Of a stretch of DNA of 24,367 bases, positions 1 to 7,457 are shown in pieces. The notes under the pieces are model-generated. The model did no database searches and had not been told where the DNA came from. It was given only the letters and a program-made list of their open reading frames with translations. The first letter of the stretch is position 1, and each line of letters begins with the position of its first letter. The position numbers were made by a program, and so were the translations under genes. Origin of the DNA: Lachnospiraceae bacterium UBA5902 (lineage in GTDB: Bacteria; Bacillota; Clostridia; Lachnospirales; Lachnospiraceae); assembly GCA_002431865.1 (NCBI GenBank), contig DJEI01000104.1, positions 1 to 24,367 on the forward strand, read 5' to 3'.

Positions 1-1595
1 TCATCGATTCTTGCGATATACTGTGCTACATCCTTGACATTCTCGGCACGTTCAATCCGGTGCGTGCCGTCCGGATTCGGATCTGCCCAGACACGTTTCG
101 TCGAAGCTCCCGCTCCGCACGCCACGATGGTCTGTTTCTCCTCCATAATCAGCACATTGTACACGCCTGCCATGCCCTCTTTTGCATAACCGACGTTCTC
201 CAGATTGCCCGCCATGCCTTTCTGCCGGTACAGATAATACGGGAAAAGCCCCATCTGCGCCGCACAGTCCGCAACCAGATCCATGTGTTCCTGCGTGTTG
301 ATGATCTTGTAATCCTTATAGTCTTCCTTGAACATATTCAGCCGCGCCGCCCGCTTGAGTGCCAGCGAATGTACAGTCAGGTTATCCGGCGCAAGCTCCG
401 CCACCTGCTCCATCGTCCGGCGCACATCGTCCAGTGTCTCTTCCGGAAGTCCCATAATCAGATCCATGTTGATATTATCAAAGCCTGCCTGTCGTGCCAT
501 CGCAAATGCTTCCTTCACCTGTTTCGCATTATGCGCACGTCCGATTGTCCGCAGCGTCTCATCATTCATCGTCTGCGGATTGATGCTGATACGCGTCACG
601 CCATATTCTTTCATCACTGCTAGCTTCTCCGGTGTGATACTGTCCGGGCGTCCCGCCTCCACGGTAAACTCCACAAGCCCATCAGCAGCCTCCGGTTCCT
701 GCAGCCGGAATACAGTCTGAATCTGCTGCAACAACACCGCAAGCAGTTCATGTGAGATTGACGTCGGCGTTCCGCCGCCAATGTAGATCGCCACTAACCG
801 TTTGTGTTTATACTGTTCTGCTACATAGGCTAACTCCTTGCACAATGTATCAATATACGTCTTTGCTTTCTCCGCGTAAATTCCAATCGGATACGAAGTG
901 AACGAACAATACAGACAACGACTCGGACAAAACGGAATCCCGACATACAGACAATAGTCATTGTCGAGATCAATTCCTTTTACCAAACGATGTTCATTTT
1001 CTGCCACTGTCGTTGCTAGTTCTGCTTTCTGTACGCTTGTATCATAGATATCGCGGTAATATTGTACGATTCTGTCGTGTATTTCCTGTTGTCTTCCAGA
1101 TGTCAGATCAGCATGCTTCTCGGCATCCTGTCCGTTCATGCCAGCTTCATCTGCCTGTTCCGCCAGATACTCCAGAAGCTTCGCCATAGCGATCTTCGTC
1201 GGGCGTACCCCCGTCAGGTCACCCCACGGAAGTCTCCGATCTGCAAACTGTCCGAGCAGCCGGTAAGATGCCATCTTCAACACATTCCGGAACTCTGCTT
1301 TATTCCGGTAATCAATAAGGATTTTCGCCCGCAGTCCACAGGTCGATATCAGTAGCTTATCCTTATACGCTGGAAGCTCCGGCACCTCCTGCAGATCATC
1401 CGGCTTGTCACACTCATGTCCGTGCTTGCACACAGTCAGAATGGTATACGCTTCCTCATAGCGAATCAAAAGCCGCAGATCAAAATCATCGGACAAACTC
1501 TCATCCTCGACGATCTTCACCCCCGGATAAAACGCCATGATCATCGCCCGCAGGTCATTGTTATATAATTGGTTATTCTGGTCTAGCAGTATCAT
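1..1595 (-). CDS. hemZ: HemZ-type coproporphyrinogen III oxidase-like radical SAM protein (3' end outside window)
   Basis: Radical SAM enzyme of the HemZ/HemN-like group, annotated as oxygen-independent coproporphyrinogen III dehydrogenase. The reading frame is open from the ATG at 1595 to the left edge (531 codons) with no stop, so the C-terminus is missing. The [4Fe-4S]-SAM motif CPSRCLYC has cysteines at about 223, 227 and 230, directly after YVGIPF. It is followed by YIGGGTPTS, the EAGRPD strand, RISINPQTM and DLIMGLPEET, all typical of the HemN-like fold. The roughly 210-residue N-terminal region before the SAM domain is the HemZ hallmark that separates it from HemN and HemW. The visible part is already somewhat longer than the roughly 500 residues usual for HemZ. 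The ATG lies one base after the stop of the upstream MBL hydrolase gene (TAAGATG), so translation is probably coupled. The family is clear; a true role in haem synthesis in such anaerobes is inference. Confidence 0.9.
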   Translation of the reverse strand, partial: MILLDQNNQLYNNDLRAMIMAFYPGVKIVEDESLSDDFDLRLLIRYEEAYTILTVCKHGHECDKPDDLQEVPELPAYKDKLLISTCGLRAKILIDYRNKAEFRNVLKMASYRLLGQFADRRLPWGDLTGVRPTKIAMAKLLEYLAEQADEAGMNGQDAEKHADLTSGRQQEIHDRIVQYYRDIYDTSVQKAELATTVAENEHRLVKGIDLDNDYCLYVGIPFCPSRCLYCSFTSYPIGIYAEKAKTYIDTLCKELAYVAEQYKHKRLVAIYIGGGTPTSISHELLAVLLQQIQTVFRLQEPEAADGLVEFTVEAGRPDSITPEKLAVMKEYGVTRISINPQTMNDETLRTIGRAHNAKQVKEAFAMARQAGFDNINMDLIMGLPEETLDDVRRTMEQVAELAPDNLTVHSLALKRAARLNMFKEDYKDYKIINTQEHMDLVADCAAQMGLFPYYLYRQKGMAGNLENVGYAKEGMAGVYNVLIMEEKQTIVACGAGASTKRVWADPNPDGTHRIERAENVKDVAQYIARID

Positions 1596-1596
1596 C

Positions 1597-2229
1597 TTAG
1601 AAATAAGGATTGCCCTTCTTTTCCTTTCCAATCATTGTCTGTGCATCGTGTCCCGGAAGCACGAGTGTATCATCCGGCAGTGTAAATAACTGCTCGCGGA
1701 TTGCATTCTCCAGTGCCTTCGCATCGCCCGTCGGAAAGTCCGTTCTTCCGACGCTGTAGCAAAACAGGGTATCTCCAGTAAAGACAACCTTTTCCTCCGG
1801 GAAATAGTAGCACATACCACCCTTCGTATGTCCCGGCACTAACAGGCACTTACATTTTCTTCCAAGCACCTCGATCTCAGCGCCATCCTCCAGATATATG
1901 TCCGCCTGCGCCGTAAATGCTGCACCAAATGACGATGACAGATTCAGAGCCGGACTCTCCATAACTTCCTTCTCCTCCGCTGCCGCATACACCTTGATAT
2001 CCGGATACTCCTTCTTCACGCCAGCCAGCGCCCCGATATGGTCAAAATGTCCATGTGTAAGCAGCACCGTCGTTGGTGTCACGTCTTTATTCTTCCAATC
2101 GCGAATCAACACATCTGCGCGATCCGCCGGATCTATAATAAGCGCTTCCTTCGTCTCTGTATCAACTACCGTATAACAATTCGTCGCACAGATACCAAGC
2201 ACTTTTTTCGTAATCTCAATCTTTCCCAT
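1597..2229 (-). CDS. MBL-fold metallo-hydrolase, glyoxalase II-like
   Basis: A 210-residue metallo-beta-lactamase-fold hydrolase of the glyoxalase II-like type. The di-metal site is visible: THGHFDH (His59, His61, Asp63, His64), PGHTKGG (His134), TGDTLF (Asp153) and PGHD (His194). It lacks the C-terminal glutathione-binding domain of classical GloB, so it is a stand-alone catalytic domain. Its substrate cannot be told from sequence; thioester or sulfur-containing metabolites are possibilities. The start is supported by AAAGGAG a few bases before the ATG. It is co-transcribed with hemZ (1-base gap). Its long leader contains two very large hairpins (2254-2525 and 2532-2694) lying between it and relA. 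Confidence 0.9.
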   Translation of the reverse strand: MGKIEITKKVLGICATNCYTVVDTETKEALIIDPADRADVLIRDWKNKDVTPTTVLLTHGHFDHIGALAGVKKEYPDIKVYAAAEEKEVMESPALNLSSSFGAAFTAQADIYLEDGAEIEVLGRKCKCLLVPGHTKGGMCYYFPEEKVVFTGDTLFCYSVGRTDFPTGDAKALENAIREQLFTLPDDTLVLPGHDAQTMIGKEKKGNPYF

Positions 2230-2253
2230 ATATCTCCTTTCAAGGTGACGATT

Positions 2254-2525
2254 GCGGTAACCCGTAATTTGTGAATATCTCCCATGTTAATCGTTTCTGT
2301 ATAAGATGTATTGAAACTAAAAAGTACTAGATGTTCTGTTACAAGTATCGATATCGTACGCAACCGCCGCCAATTCACCATCCATGGCTCAGTGGCGGCT
2401 TGTTTGAACATCGTGTTCAAACATTGCTGAATATTCTCAGAACATCAAGGACTTCTAAGTTTCAAACATATTTATACAGTAACGATTAACATGGCATATA
2501 TATTCACAAATTACTGCATTTACCA
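2254..2525. repeat. Large imperfect inverted repeat (giant hairpin) in the leader of the MBL hydrolase gene
   Basis: The stretch 2254-2338 is the imperfect reverse complement of 2438-2525. Runs such as GTAATTTGTGAATAT, CCATGTTAATCGTT and TTGAAACT occur in both arms in opposite orientation, with a few small indels and mismatches. An inner continuation pairs AGATGTTCTG with CAGAACATC. The loop itself holds two further hairpins: GCCGCCA (2366-2372) with TGGCGGC (2393-2399), and a perfect 9-bp one, GTTTGAACA/TGTTCAAAC (2402-2422). No coding pattern was found. It begins about 25 bases upstream of the MBL hydrolase start and would fold in that mRNA leader. I recognise no known riboswitch or insertion sequence in it. 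Confidence 0.75.
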
Positions 2526-2531
2526 CAATTC

Positions 2532-2694
2532 GTAGATAGAGTTGGACACATTCTACCAATTCATATGCAGACCGTTGAAGCACGCTGGCACTTAATGAGC
2601 GACTGCTCTTTGTCGCGAATTTAGTACCACTGCGTGCTGAACCGAGCGAGAGCGCGTCTGCATGGAATTGCGTAGTTGTGTTCAACTCTTCCAC
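2532..2694 (-). repeat. Palindromic repeat element, copy A (conserved core with self-complementary arms)
   Basis: On the minus strand this holds a core that recurs at 13536-13611. Shared blocks are a 24-base block at 2631-2654 (starts CGCTCTCGCTCGG), TGGTACTAAA (2620-2629) and a 28-base block at 2568-2595 (starts TTAAGTGCCAGCG). Inside the core AGCACGC pairs with GCGTGCT and TGGTACT pairs with AGTGCCA. The tip is a variable hairpin, GCGAC/GTCGC. Outside the core, arms 2532-2572 and 2656-2694 are imperfectly complementary to each other over about 40 bases, sharing GAGTTG-ACACA and CAATTC blocks, but have no similarity to the arms of copy B. It starts about 20 bases after the relA stop. It is non-coding; its function is unknown. 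Confidence 0.8.
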
Positions 2695-2714
2695 CAATAC
2701 GTTAATTCATACAA

Positions 2715-4991
2715 TCAACCCGTCGTCCGCTCGATATCGATGATTCCCTCTACATTCCGTATCTTCGCGATCAGCTTGTTGAGCTGCTCCTTCGAGCGGA
2801 TTTCAAACTTCACGGAAACCGTCGCCTTGCCCTGCTTATTGACGCGGACATTCATACCTGTCAGGTTGATGTTCTCCTCATTGAAGATCTTCGACAGGGA
2901 GAACACCAGTCCCTTACTGTCGTTTGCGTAGATGTTAATCTCCGTCATATACATCTTCTGATTCTGAAGCAGATCCTCAGACCATTCCGCCTCAATCAGA
3001 CGCTTCCGGTCAAATTCATCCATACAGAGAACATTTACACAATCGGTACGATGGATGGATACTCCACGTCCACGCGTGATATAACCGACGATCTCATCGC
3101 CCGGTACCGGAGCACAGCAGCGTGAAAAACGCACTGCGACATCGTCCATGCCTTTGACTACGATACCACCCTTGGCATGCTTGTGGCTTTCGCCTCTGCC
3201 CGGTGTATTGATCTTGTCGACAATCTGCTCCTCTGTAATCTTCTTCGCTTCTTCTTTTTTGTATTCTTCCTGCAGACGGTTGACAACCTGTCCTTCTTTG
3301 AGTCCACCATGTCCGATGGACGCAAGCACGGCATCCCATGTCAGGAAGTTGTATTTCTTCATTACCTTTTCCTGCAGTTCCGGCCGCAAAAGATTCGACA
3401 GCACAATGCCCTTGGTCTTACAGTATGCAGCGATCGCATCTTTACCACGCTGAATATTATCTGTCTTGTTCTCCTGGCGGAACCACTGGTTGATCTTCGT
3501 CTTTGCCTGCGAACTTTTAACCACAGAAAGCCAGTCCATACTTGGACCTTTGGAGTTCTGCGATGTGATGATCTCCACGCGATCTCCATTGTGAAGCTCT
3601 GTCTCGATCGGCACCTGACGTCCATTGACACGTGCACCGATCAGCTTGTTTCCGACTGCCGTATGAATGCTGTATGCAAAATCAATCGGTGTCGAACCAG
3701 CCGGAAGATTCTTGACATCTCCTGCCGGTGTAAATACATACACCTGATCTGAGAACAGATCCAGATCCGTCTTGATGGCATTCATGAATTCCTTGTTATC
3801 GGTCGTATCCGTCTGCCACTCCAGAATCTGTCTGAGCCAGCTTAACTTCTGCTCTTCGTTATCGTTCTTACCACTGCCGCCCTCTTTGTATTTCCAATGG
3901 GCAGCAATACCATATTCTGCGGTACGGTGCATCTCATAGGTTCGAATCTGAATCTCGAACGGACGACCGCCCGGTCCGATCAATGTCGTGTGGAGCGACT
4001 GGTACATGTTCTCTTTCGGCATTGCGATATAATCCTTGAAACGACCCGGAATTGGCTTGTATTTTTCATGAATAATTCCGAGTGCCGCATAACAGTCCCG
4101 CACCGTATCGACCTTGATACGGATTGCATGAATATCATAGATCTGGTCAAGCGTTTTGTTCTGCGTGATCATTTTCTTATAGATAGAGAACAGATGCTTA
4201 ACACGTCCGTCTACCTCTGCCTCGATGCCAGCTTCCTTCATATACTGCTTGACCTGCTCTACCATCTGTACAATGAAATCCTCGCTCGCATTCAGTCGCG
4301 TGGTAATCTCTTCCTTTAAGTTCTTGTATACCTCTGGATAGAGATACTGCATGGAGAGATCATCGAGTTCGACCTTGATCTTGGAAATACCAAGACGGTG
4401 TGCGAGCGGTGCATAAATATCCATCGTCTCACGCGATTTCTCGATCTGTTTTGCCGGTGACTGGTACTGCATTGTACGCAGATTGTGCAGACGGTCGGCA
4501 AGCTTGATCAGGATGACACGGATATCCTTCGCCATCGCAAGGAACATCTTACGCAGGTTCTCTGCCTGAACCTCGATCTTATCCTGTGACAGATCGAGCT
4601 GTGTCAGCTTCGTAACGCCATCGACAAGCAAAGCAACCTCTTCCGAAAATTCCTTTGCAATCTCCTCGCGCGTCATGACCGTATCCTCGACAACATCATG
4701 CAGGATTCCTGCTACGATTGTCTCTTTATCAAGCTCCAGCTCTGCCAGAATGATCGCCACACAAAGCGGATGGATAATATATGGTTCCCCGGACTTTCGT
4801 TTCTGTCCCTCATGCGCCTTACTTGCAATCTTGTACGCTTTCTCAATCTCCGACAGGTCTGTCGTCGGACGATACGTGCGAATTGTGGCAATCAATTTCT
4901 TATACAATTCTTCCGGCGGCGTAAAATCCTCCGGTTTACTGATTTCTTTTTTCAGTGTATCATGTGGTATCTTATAGGTTGTATCCGCCAT
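2715..4991 (-). CDS. relA: Bifunctional (p)ppGpp synthetase/hydrolase, RelA/SpoT (Rel) family
   Basis: Long Rel-type stringent-response enzyme that makes and degrades (p)ppGpp. Domains in order are the HD hydrolase domain (HEGQKRKSGEPYIIHP, then HD at residues 98-99 in ILHDVVEDT), the synthetase domain (YDIHAIRIKV, then GRFKDYIAMPKENMYQSLHTT and FEIQIRT), the TGS domain (VYVFTPAGDVKNLPAGSTPIDFAY), the zinc-finger/helical region with RCCAPVPGDEIVGY and HRTDC, and a C-terminal ACT domain ending IIDIERTTG. HD and synthetase motifs both look intact, so it should be bifunctional, as in most Firmicutes. I use the ATG at 4991 (758 residues), preceded by AGGTGA. An in-frame GTG at 5000 overlaps the apt stop and is less likely. 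It lies 5 bases after apt, with recJ upstream, an arrangement common in Firmicutes. Confidence 0.97.
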   Translation of the reverse strand: MADTTYKIPHDTLKKEISKPEDFTPPEELYKKLIATIRTYRPTTDLSEIEKAYKIASKAHEGQKRKSGEPYIIHPLCVAIILAELELDKETIVAGILHDVVEDTVMTREEIAKEFSEEVALLVDGVTKLTQLDLSQDKIEVQAENLRKMFLAMAKDIRVILIKLADRLHNLRTMQYQSPAKQIEKSRETMDIYAPLAHRLGISKIKVELDDLSMQYLYPEVYKNLKEEITTRLNASEDFIVQMVEQVKQYMKEAGIEAEVDGRVKHLFSIYKKMITQNKTLDQIYDIHAIRIKVDTVRDCYAALGIIHEKYKPIPGRFKDYIAMPKENMYQSLHTTLIGPGGRPFEIQIRTYEMHRTAEYGIAAHWKYKEGGSGKNDNEEQKLSWLRQILEWQTDTTDNKEFMNAIKTDLDLFSDQVYVFTPAGDVKNLPAGSTPIDFAYSIHTAVGNKLIGARVNGRQVPIETELHNGDRVEIITSQNSKGPSMDWLSVVKSSQAKTKINQWFRQENKTDNIQRGKDAIAAYCKTKGIVLSNLLRPELQEKVMKKYNFLTWDAVLASIGHGGLKEGQVVNRLQEEYKKEEAKKITEEQIVDKINTPGRGESHKHAKGGIVVKGMDDVAVRFSRCCAPVPGDEIVGYITRGRGVSIHRTDCVNVLCMDEFDRKRLIEAEWSEDLLQNQKMYMTEINIYANDSKGLVFSLSKIFNEENINLTGMNVRVNKQGKATVSVKFEIRSKEQLNKLIAKIRNVEGIIDIERTTG

Positions 4992-4996
4992 AAAAA

Positions 4997-5521
4997 TCAC
5001 TCACCTTCGTACTGTACAACAGATGCTACATCGTAGCCCTCCAACAATTTTCTTCCTCCAAGATCGGTCAGCTCGATCAGGAAGACCATCTTTACTACCT
5101 CACCGCCCAGCTCTTCGACGAGCTTGGCTGCTGCCTGAATTGTACCGCCTGTCGCAATCAGATCATCGACCAGTACAACCTTGTCGCCCGGCTTGATCGC
5201 ATCCTTATGGATCTCAATCGTTGCAGAACCGTACTCCAGATCGTAGCTCATCTCGACTGTCTCACGTGGCAGCTTTCCTTTTTTACGAACCGGGATAAAT
5301 CCCTTCTTATTGACGTAGGAAAGTGGTGCACCAAAGATAAATCCTCTCGACTCTGTACCTGCGATCAGATCATAGTCCACTCCATCTAACAGCTTGTTCA
5401 GCTCATCAATCGCCAGTGCATACCCTTCCGGGCTTTCCAGTACACTTGTCACATCTCGGAATATAATCCCCTTACTTGGGAAATCCGGAATACTGATGAT
5501 ATAATCCTTTACACTCTTCAT
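4997..5521 (-). CDS. apt: Adenine phosphoribosyltransferase
   Basis: Purine-salvage enzyme converting adenine and PRPP to AMP and pyrophosphate in the cytoplasm. At 174 residues it is the usual length. Diagnostic features are IPDFPSKGIIFRDVTSV near the N-terminus, AGTESRGFIFGAPL (55-67), RKKGKLPRETV, and the PRPP-binding loop VVLVDDLIATGGT (116-128). The start at 5521 is chosen because TAGGAGG lies 7 bases upstream; a longer in-frame version would place this Shine-Dalgarno inside the coding region. It sits between recJ and relA in a compact operon. Confidence 0.96.
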   Translation of the reverse strand: MKSVKDYIISIPDFPSKGIIFRDVTSVLESPEGYALAIDELNKLLDGVDYDLIAGTESRGFIFGAPLSYVNKKGFIPVRKKGKLPRETVEMSYDLEYGSATIEIHKDAIKPGDKVVLVDDLIATGGTIQAAAKLVEELGGEVVKMVFLIELTDLGGRKLLEGYDVASVVQYEGE

Positions 5522-5546
5522 TTGCGCTCCTCCTACCACTTATGAT

Positions 5547-7394
5547 CTATTTTGATGTTTCATAATATACGCTTTTTCGGATTGATACCGGCTCCATCTG
5601 AATCGAAACGGTTCCATTGAATTCGTTCTTCTTCATATGGTACAGAATATCAATCAGTGCATGGTTTTGTAAACCCCTCAATATTTTATCACATTCTTCG
5701 TTTCCAAACCACACTTTTATGTTATCCAATAGCTCTTTTCCACGAAATACCATGCCGTTTATGCGTGAACCATTGCCATCGACAAACGTGCAACGTGCAT
5801 ATTGCCCCTCATTTCCAACCATTTTAATCGATTGGATACCCATTTTCACGATACCAAACAAAGGTCTTGGATTGGCAGTTCCGTATGGTTCCAGCTTTGC
5901 CAGTTCCTCATAGAGCGGCAATGTCAGCTGTTTGATGGCACAGGATTCATCCACATACAGCTTCTCGACCAAATCTGCGTCTGCCAGATTGCAGTCCCGG
6001 TTTAACGCTTCACGCAACGGTTCGAGTGCTTCACGTGCAATCGTAAAGCCCGCCGCCATCGGATGTCCACCGACCTTCACAAATAAATCTTTATGTTCAC
6101 AGAGCTTGTCGAACATATTATATGACTCAACCGAACGCCCGGAACCTTTCAGCTCCTGTCCATTTTCCGCATCGGTAAAAACAAGCGTCGGACGGTAAAA
6201 GGCTTCCTTCAGCTTGCTCGCGATCAGTCCCGCGATGCTCTCATGGATACCCGGCATATACAGGACGATAACCTTATCATCCCCGATTTCCTTTTCTTTC
6301 ACACCATCTTCGGTCGGAATCATGCGAATATCCTTTCGCACCCAGTCCGTTGCCGTCCGCACACCGCGATCGGTCATCTCCTTCCGCAGTTCGTTGAGCT
6401 TCGCCATGTCCTGTGCCAGGCTTTCCGCCCGCGCCAGATCATCAGTCAGCAACAGCTCCACACCCTCTTTCGCACTTTCCAGCCGTCCGGTCGAGTTCAG
6501 ACTTGGACCGATCCGGAAACTTAAATGATGCACCTCGATTGGCTTACCGTCAAGACCTAACGCTTTCTTCAACGCATTGATTCCAATATTTGTACTGTTT
6601 GTAAATCTCCGCAATCCATGCTTGACAAAGATCCGATTCTCATCCGTGAGCGGCATGATATCACATACCGTACCAAGCGCCAAGATATCCATATAGGCAT
6701 CTTTGTCTTCCCATGAAAGCTCCATCACCCGGTATAAATGCCGGATGAATTTGTACGCCACACCTGCACCGCACAATTCCTTGTAAGGGTATGCACAATC
6801 CGGGCGGTGCGGATCGATCACGGCATCTGCCTTCACATACAGGTAGTTCTTATCTCCATTTTTTGTCACCTCGCAGGGAACCTCATGATGATCCGTGACA
6901 ATCACCGTCATGCCAAGTGCCTTCGCCCGGTCAACCGCTGCTTCTGCCGCAATTCCATTGTCACAGGTGATGATTGTATCCACGCCATCGGCATAAGCAG
7001 CTTCCACCAGCCGTGCATTCATCCCATAGCCATCCATGATCCGGTGTGGGATATCATAAGAGACATCTGCCCCTGCCTTCCGCAGTCCCTGATATAGAAT
7101 ATAATTCGATGTAATGCCATCTACATCGTAATCGGAGATAATACGGATTTTCTTCCCTGCCCGAATCTTTTCTTTCATAATCTGGCAGCCCTTGTCCATA
7201 TCTTTCATCAGCGCCGGATCATGGGTGTATGCCAAATCGTCGCTCAGATAACACGCAACCGCACCTGGCTCCGTGATTTCCCGGTTCACGATGATATGTG
7301 CCAATATCGGGCTGATCGAGAACCGCTCTGCCAGCGCACGGATATCTGCGGCTGGCTGTTTCACCCGCCATTCTTCTTTTTTGTACTCTGACAT
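5547..7394 (-). CDS. recJ: Single-stranded-DNA-specific exonuclease RecJ
   Basis: A 615-residue 5'-3' single-strand exonuclease acting in recombination and mismatch/base-excision repair. DHH-domain metal-binding motifs are visible: ISDYDVDGITS (Asp88, Asp90, Asp92), CDNGIA (144-149) and TDHHE (167-171). A later segment (KGSGRSVESYNMFDKL, then VGGHPMAAGFTI) is the DHHA1 region with its GGH motif, followed by a C-terminal OB-fold-like domain. GAGAGGA upstream of the ATG supports the start. It is the first gene of recJ-apt-relA. A strong terminator hairpin ends only about 25 bases upstream, leaving almost no room for a separate promoter. Confidence 0.96.
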   Translation of the reverse strand: MSEYKKEEWRVKQPAADIRALAERFSISPILAHIIVNREITEPGAVACYLSDDLAYTHDPALMKDMDKGCQIMKEKIRAGKKIRIISDYDVDGITSNYILYQGLRKAGADVSYDIPHRIMDGYGMNARLVEAAYADGVDTIITCDNGIAAEAAVDRAKALGMTVIVTDHHEVPCEVTKNGDKNYLYVKADAVIDPHRPDCAYPYKELCGAGVAYKFIRHLYRVMELSWEDKDAYMDILALGTVCDIMPLTDENRIFVKHGLRRFTNSTNIGINALKKALGLDGKPIEVHHLSFRIGPSLNSTGRLESAKEGVELLLTDDLARAESLAQDMAKLNELRKEMTDRGVRTATDWVRKDIRMIPTEDGVKEKEIGDDKVIVLYMPGIHESIAGLIASKLKEAFYRPTLVFTDAENGQELKGSGRSVESYNMFDKLCEHKDLFVKVGGHPMAAGFTIAREALEPLREALNRDCNLADADLVEKLYVDESCAIKQLTLPLYEELAKLEPYGTANPRPLFGIVKMGIQSIKMVGNEGQYARCTFVDGNGSRINGMVFRGKELLDNIKVWFGNEECDKILRGLQNHALIDILYHMKKNEFNGTVSIQMEPVSIRKSVYYETSK

Positions 7395-7418
7395 GTCTGT
7401 GTTCCTCTCTTCTTCACT

Positions 7419-7446
7419 TAAAAATGGGGCTGCCGAAACAGCCCCA
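7419..7446 (-). terminator. Rho-independent terminator after secDF
   Basis: Read on the minus strand, TGGGGCTG and CAGCCCCA (7425-7446) form a perfect 8-bp stem around a 6-base loop, followed directly by a T-rich run (ATTTTTA). It lies just past the secDF stop and only about 25 bases before the recJ start. Confidence 0.9.
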
Positions 7447-7457
7447 CCTCATTTTTC

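Noticed and set aside
60..720. Plus-strand open frames opposite hemZ
   Set aside because: They are antisense shadows; the minus strand encodes a continuous HemZ protein with all radical SAM motifs.
2166..2420. 84-codon minus-strand frame overlapping the start of the MBL hydrolase gene
   Set aside because: It runs through hairpin arm DNA, overlaps the hydrolase in another frame and has no recognisable domain or ribosome site.
2230..2450. Riboswitch or T-box in the leader of the MBL hydrolase gene
   Set aside because: Strong hairpins are present but I could not recognise any conserved riboswitch or T-box sequence, and there is no terminator-like T-run before the gene.
2455..2697. Open frame on the minus strand through palindromic element A that shares the peptide SLSASVLQRS with a plus-strand frame at 13560-13766
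   Set aside because: The shared peptide is just the conserved repeat core read in one frame; flanking sequence is arm DNA, there is no ribosome binding site, and the frames end in unrelated sequence.
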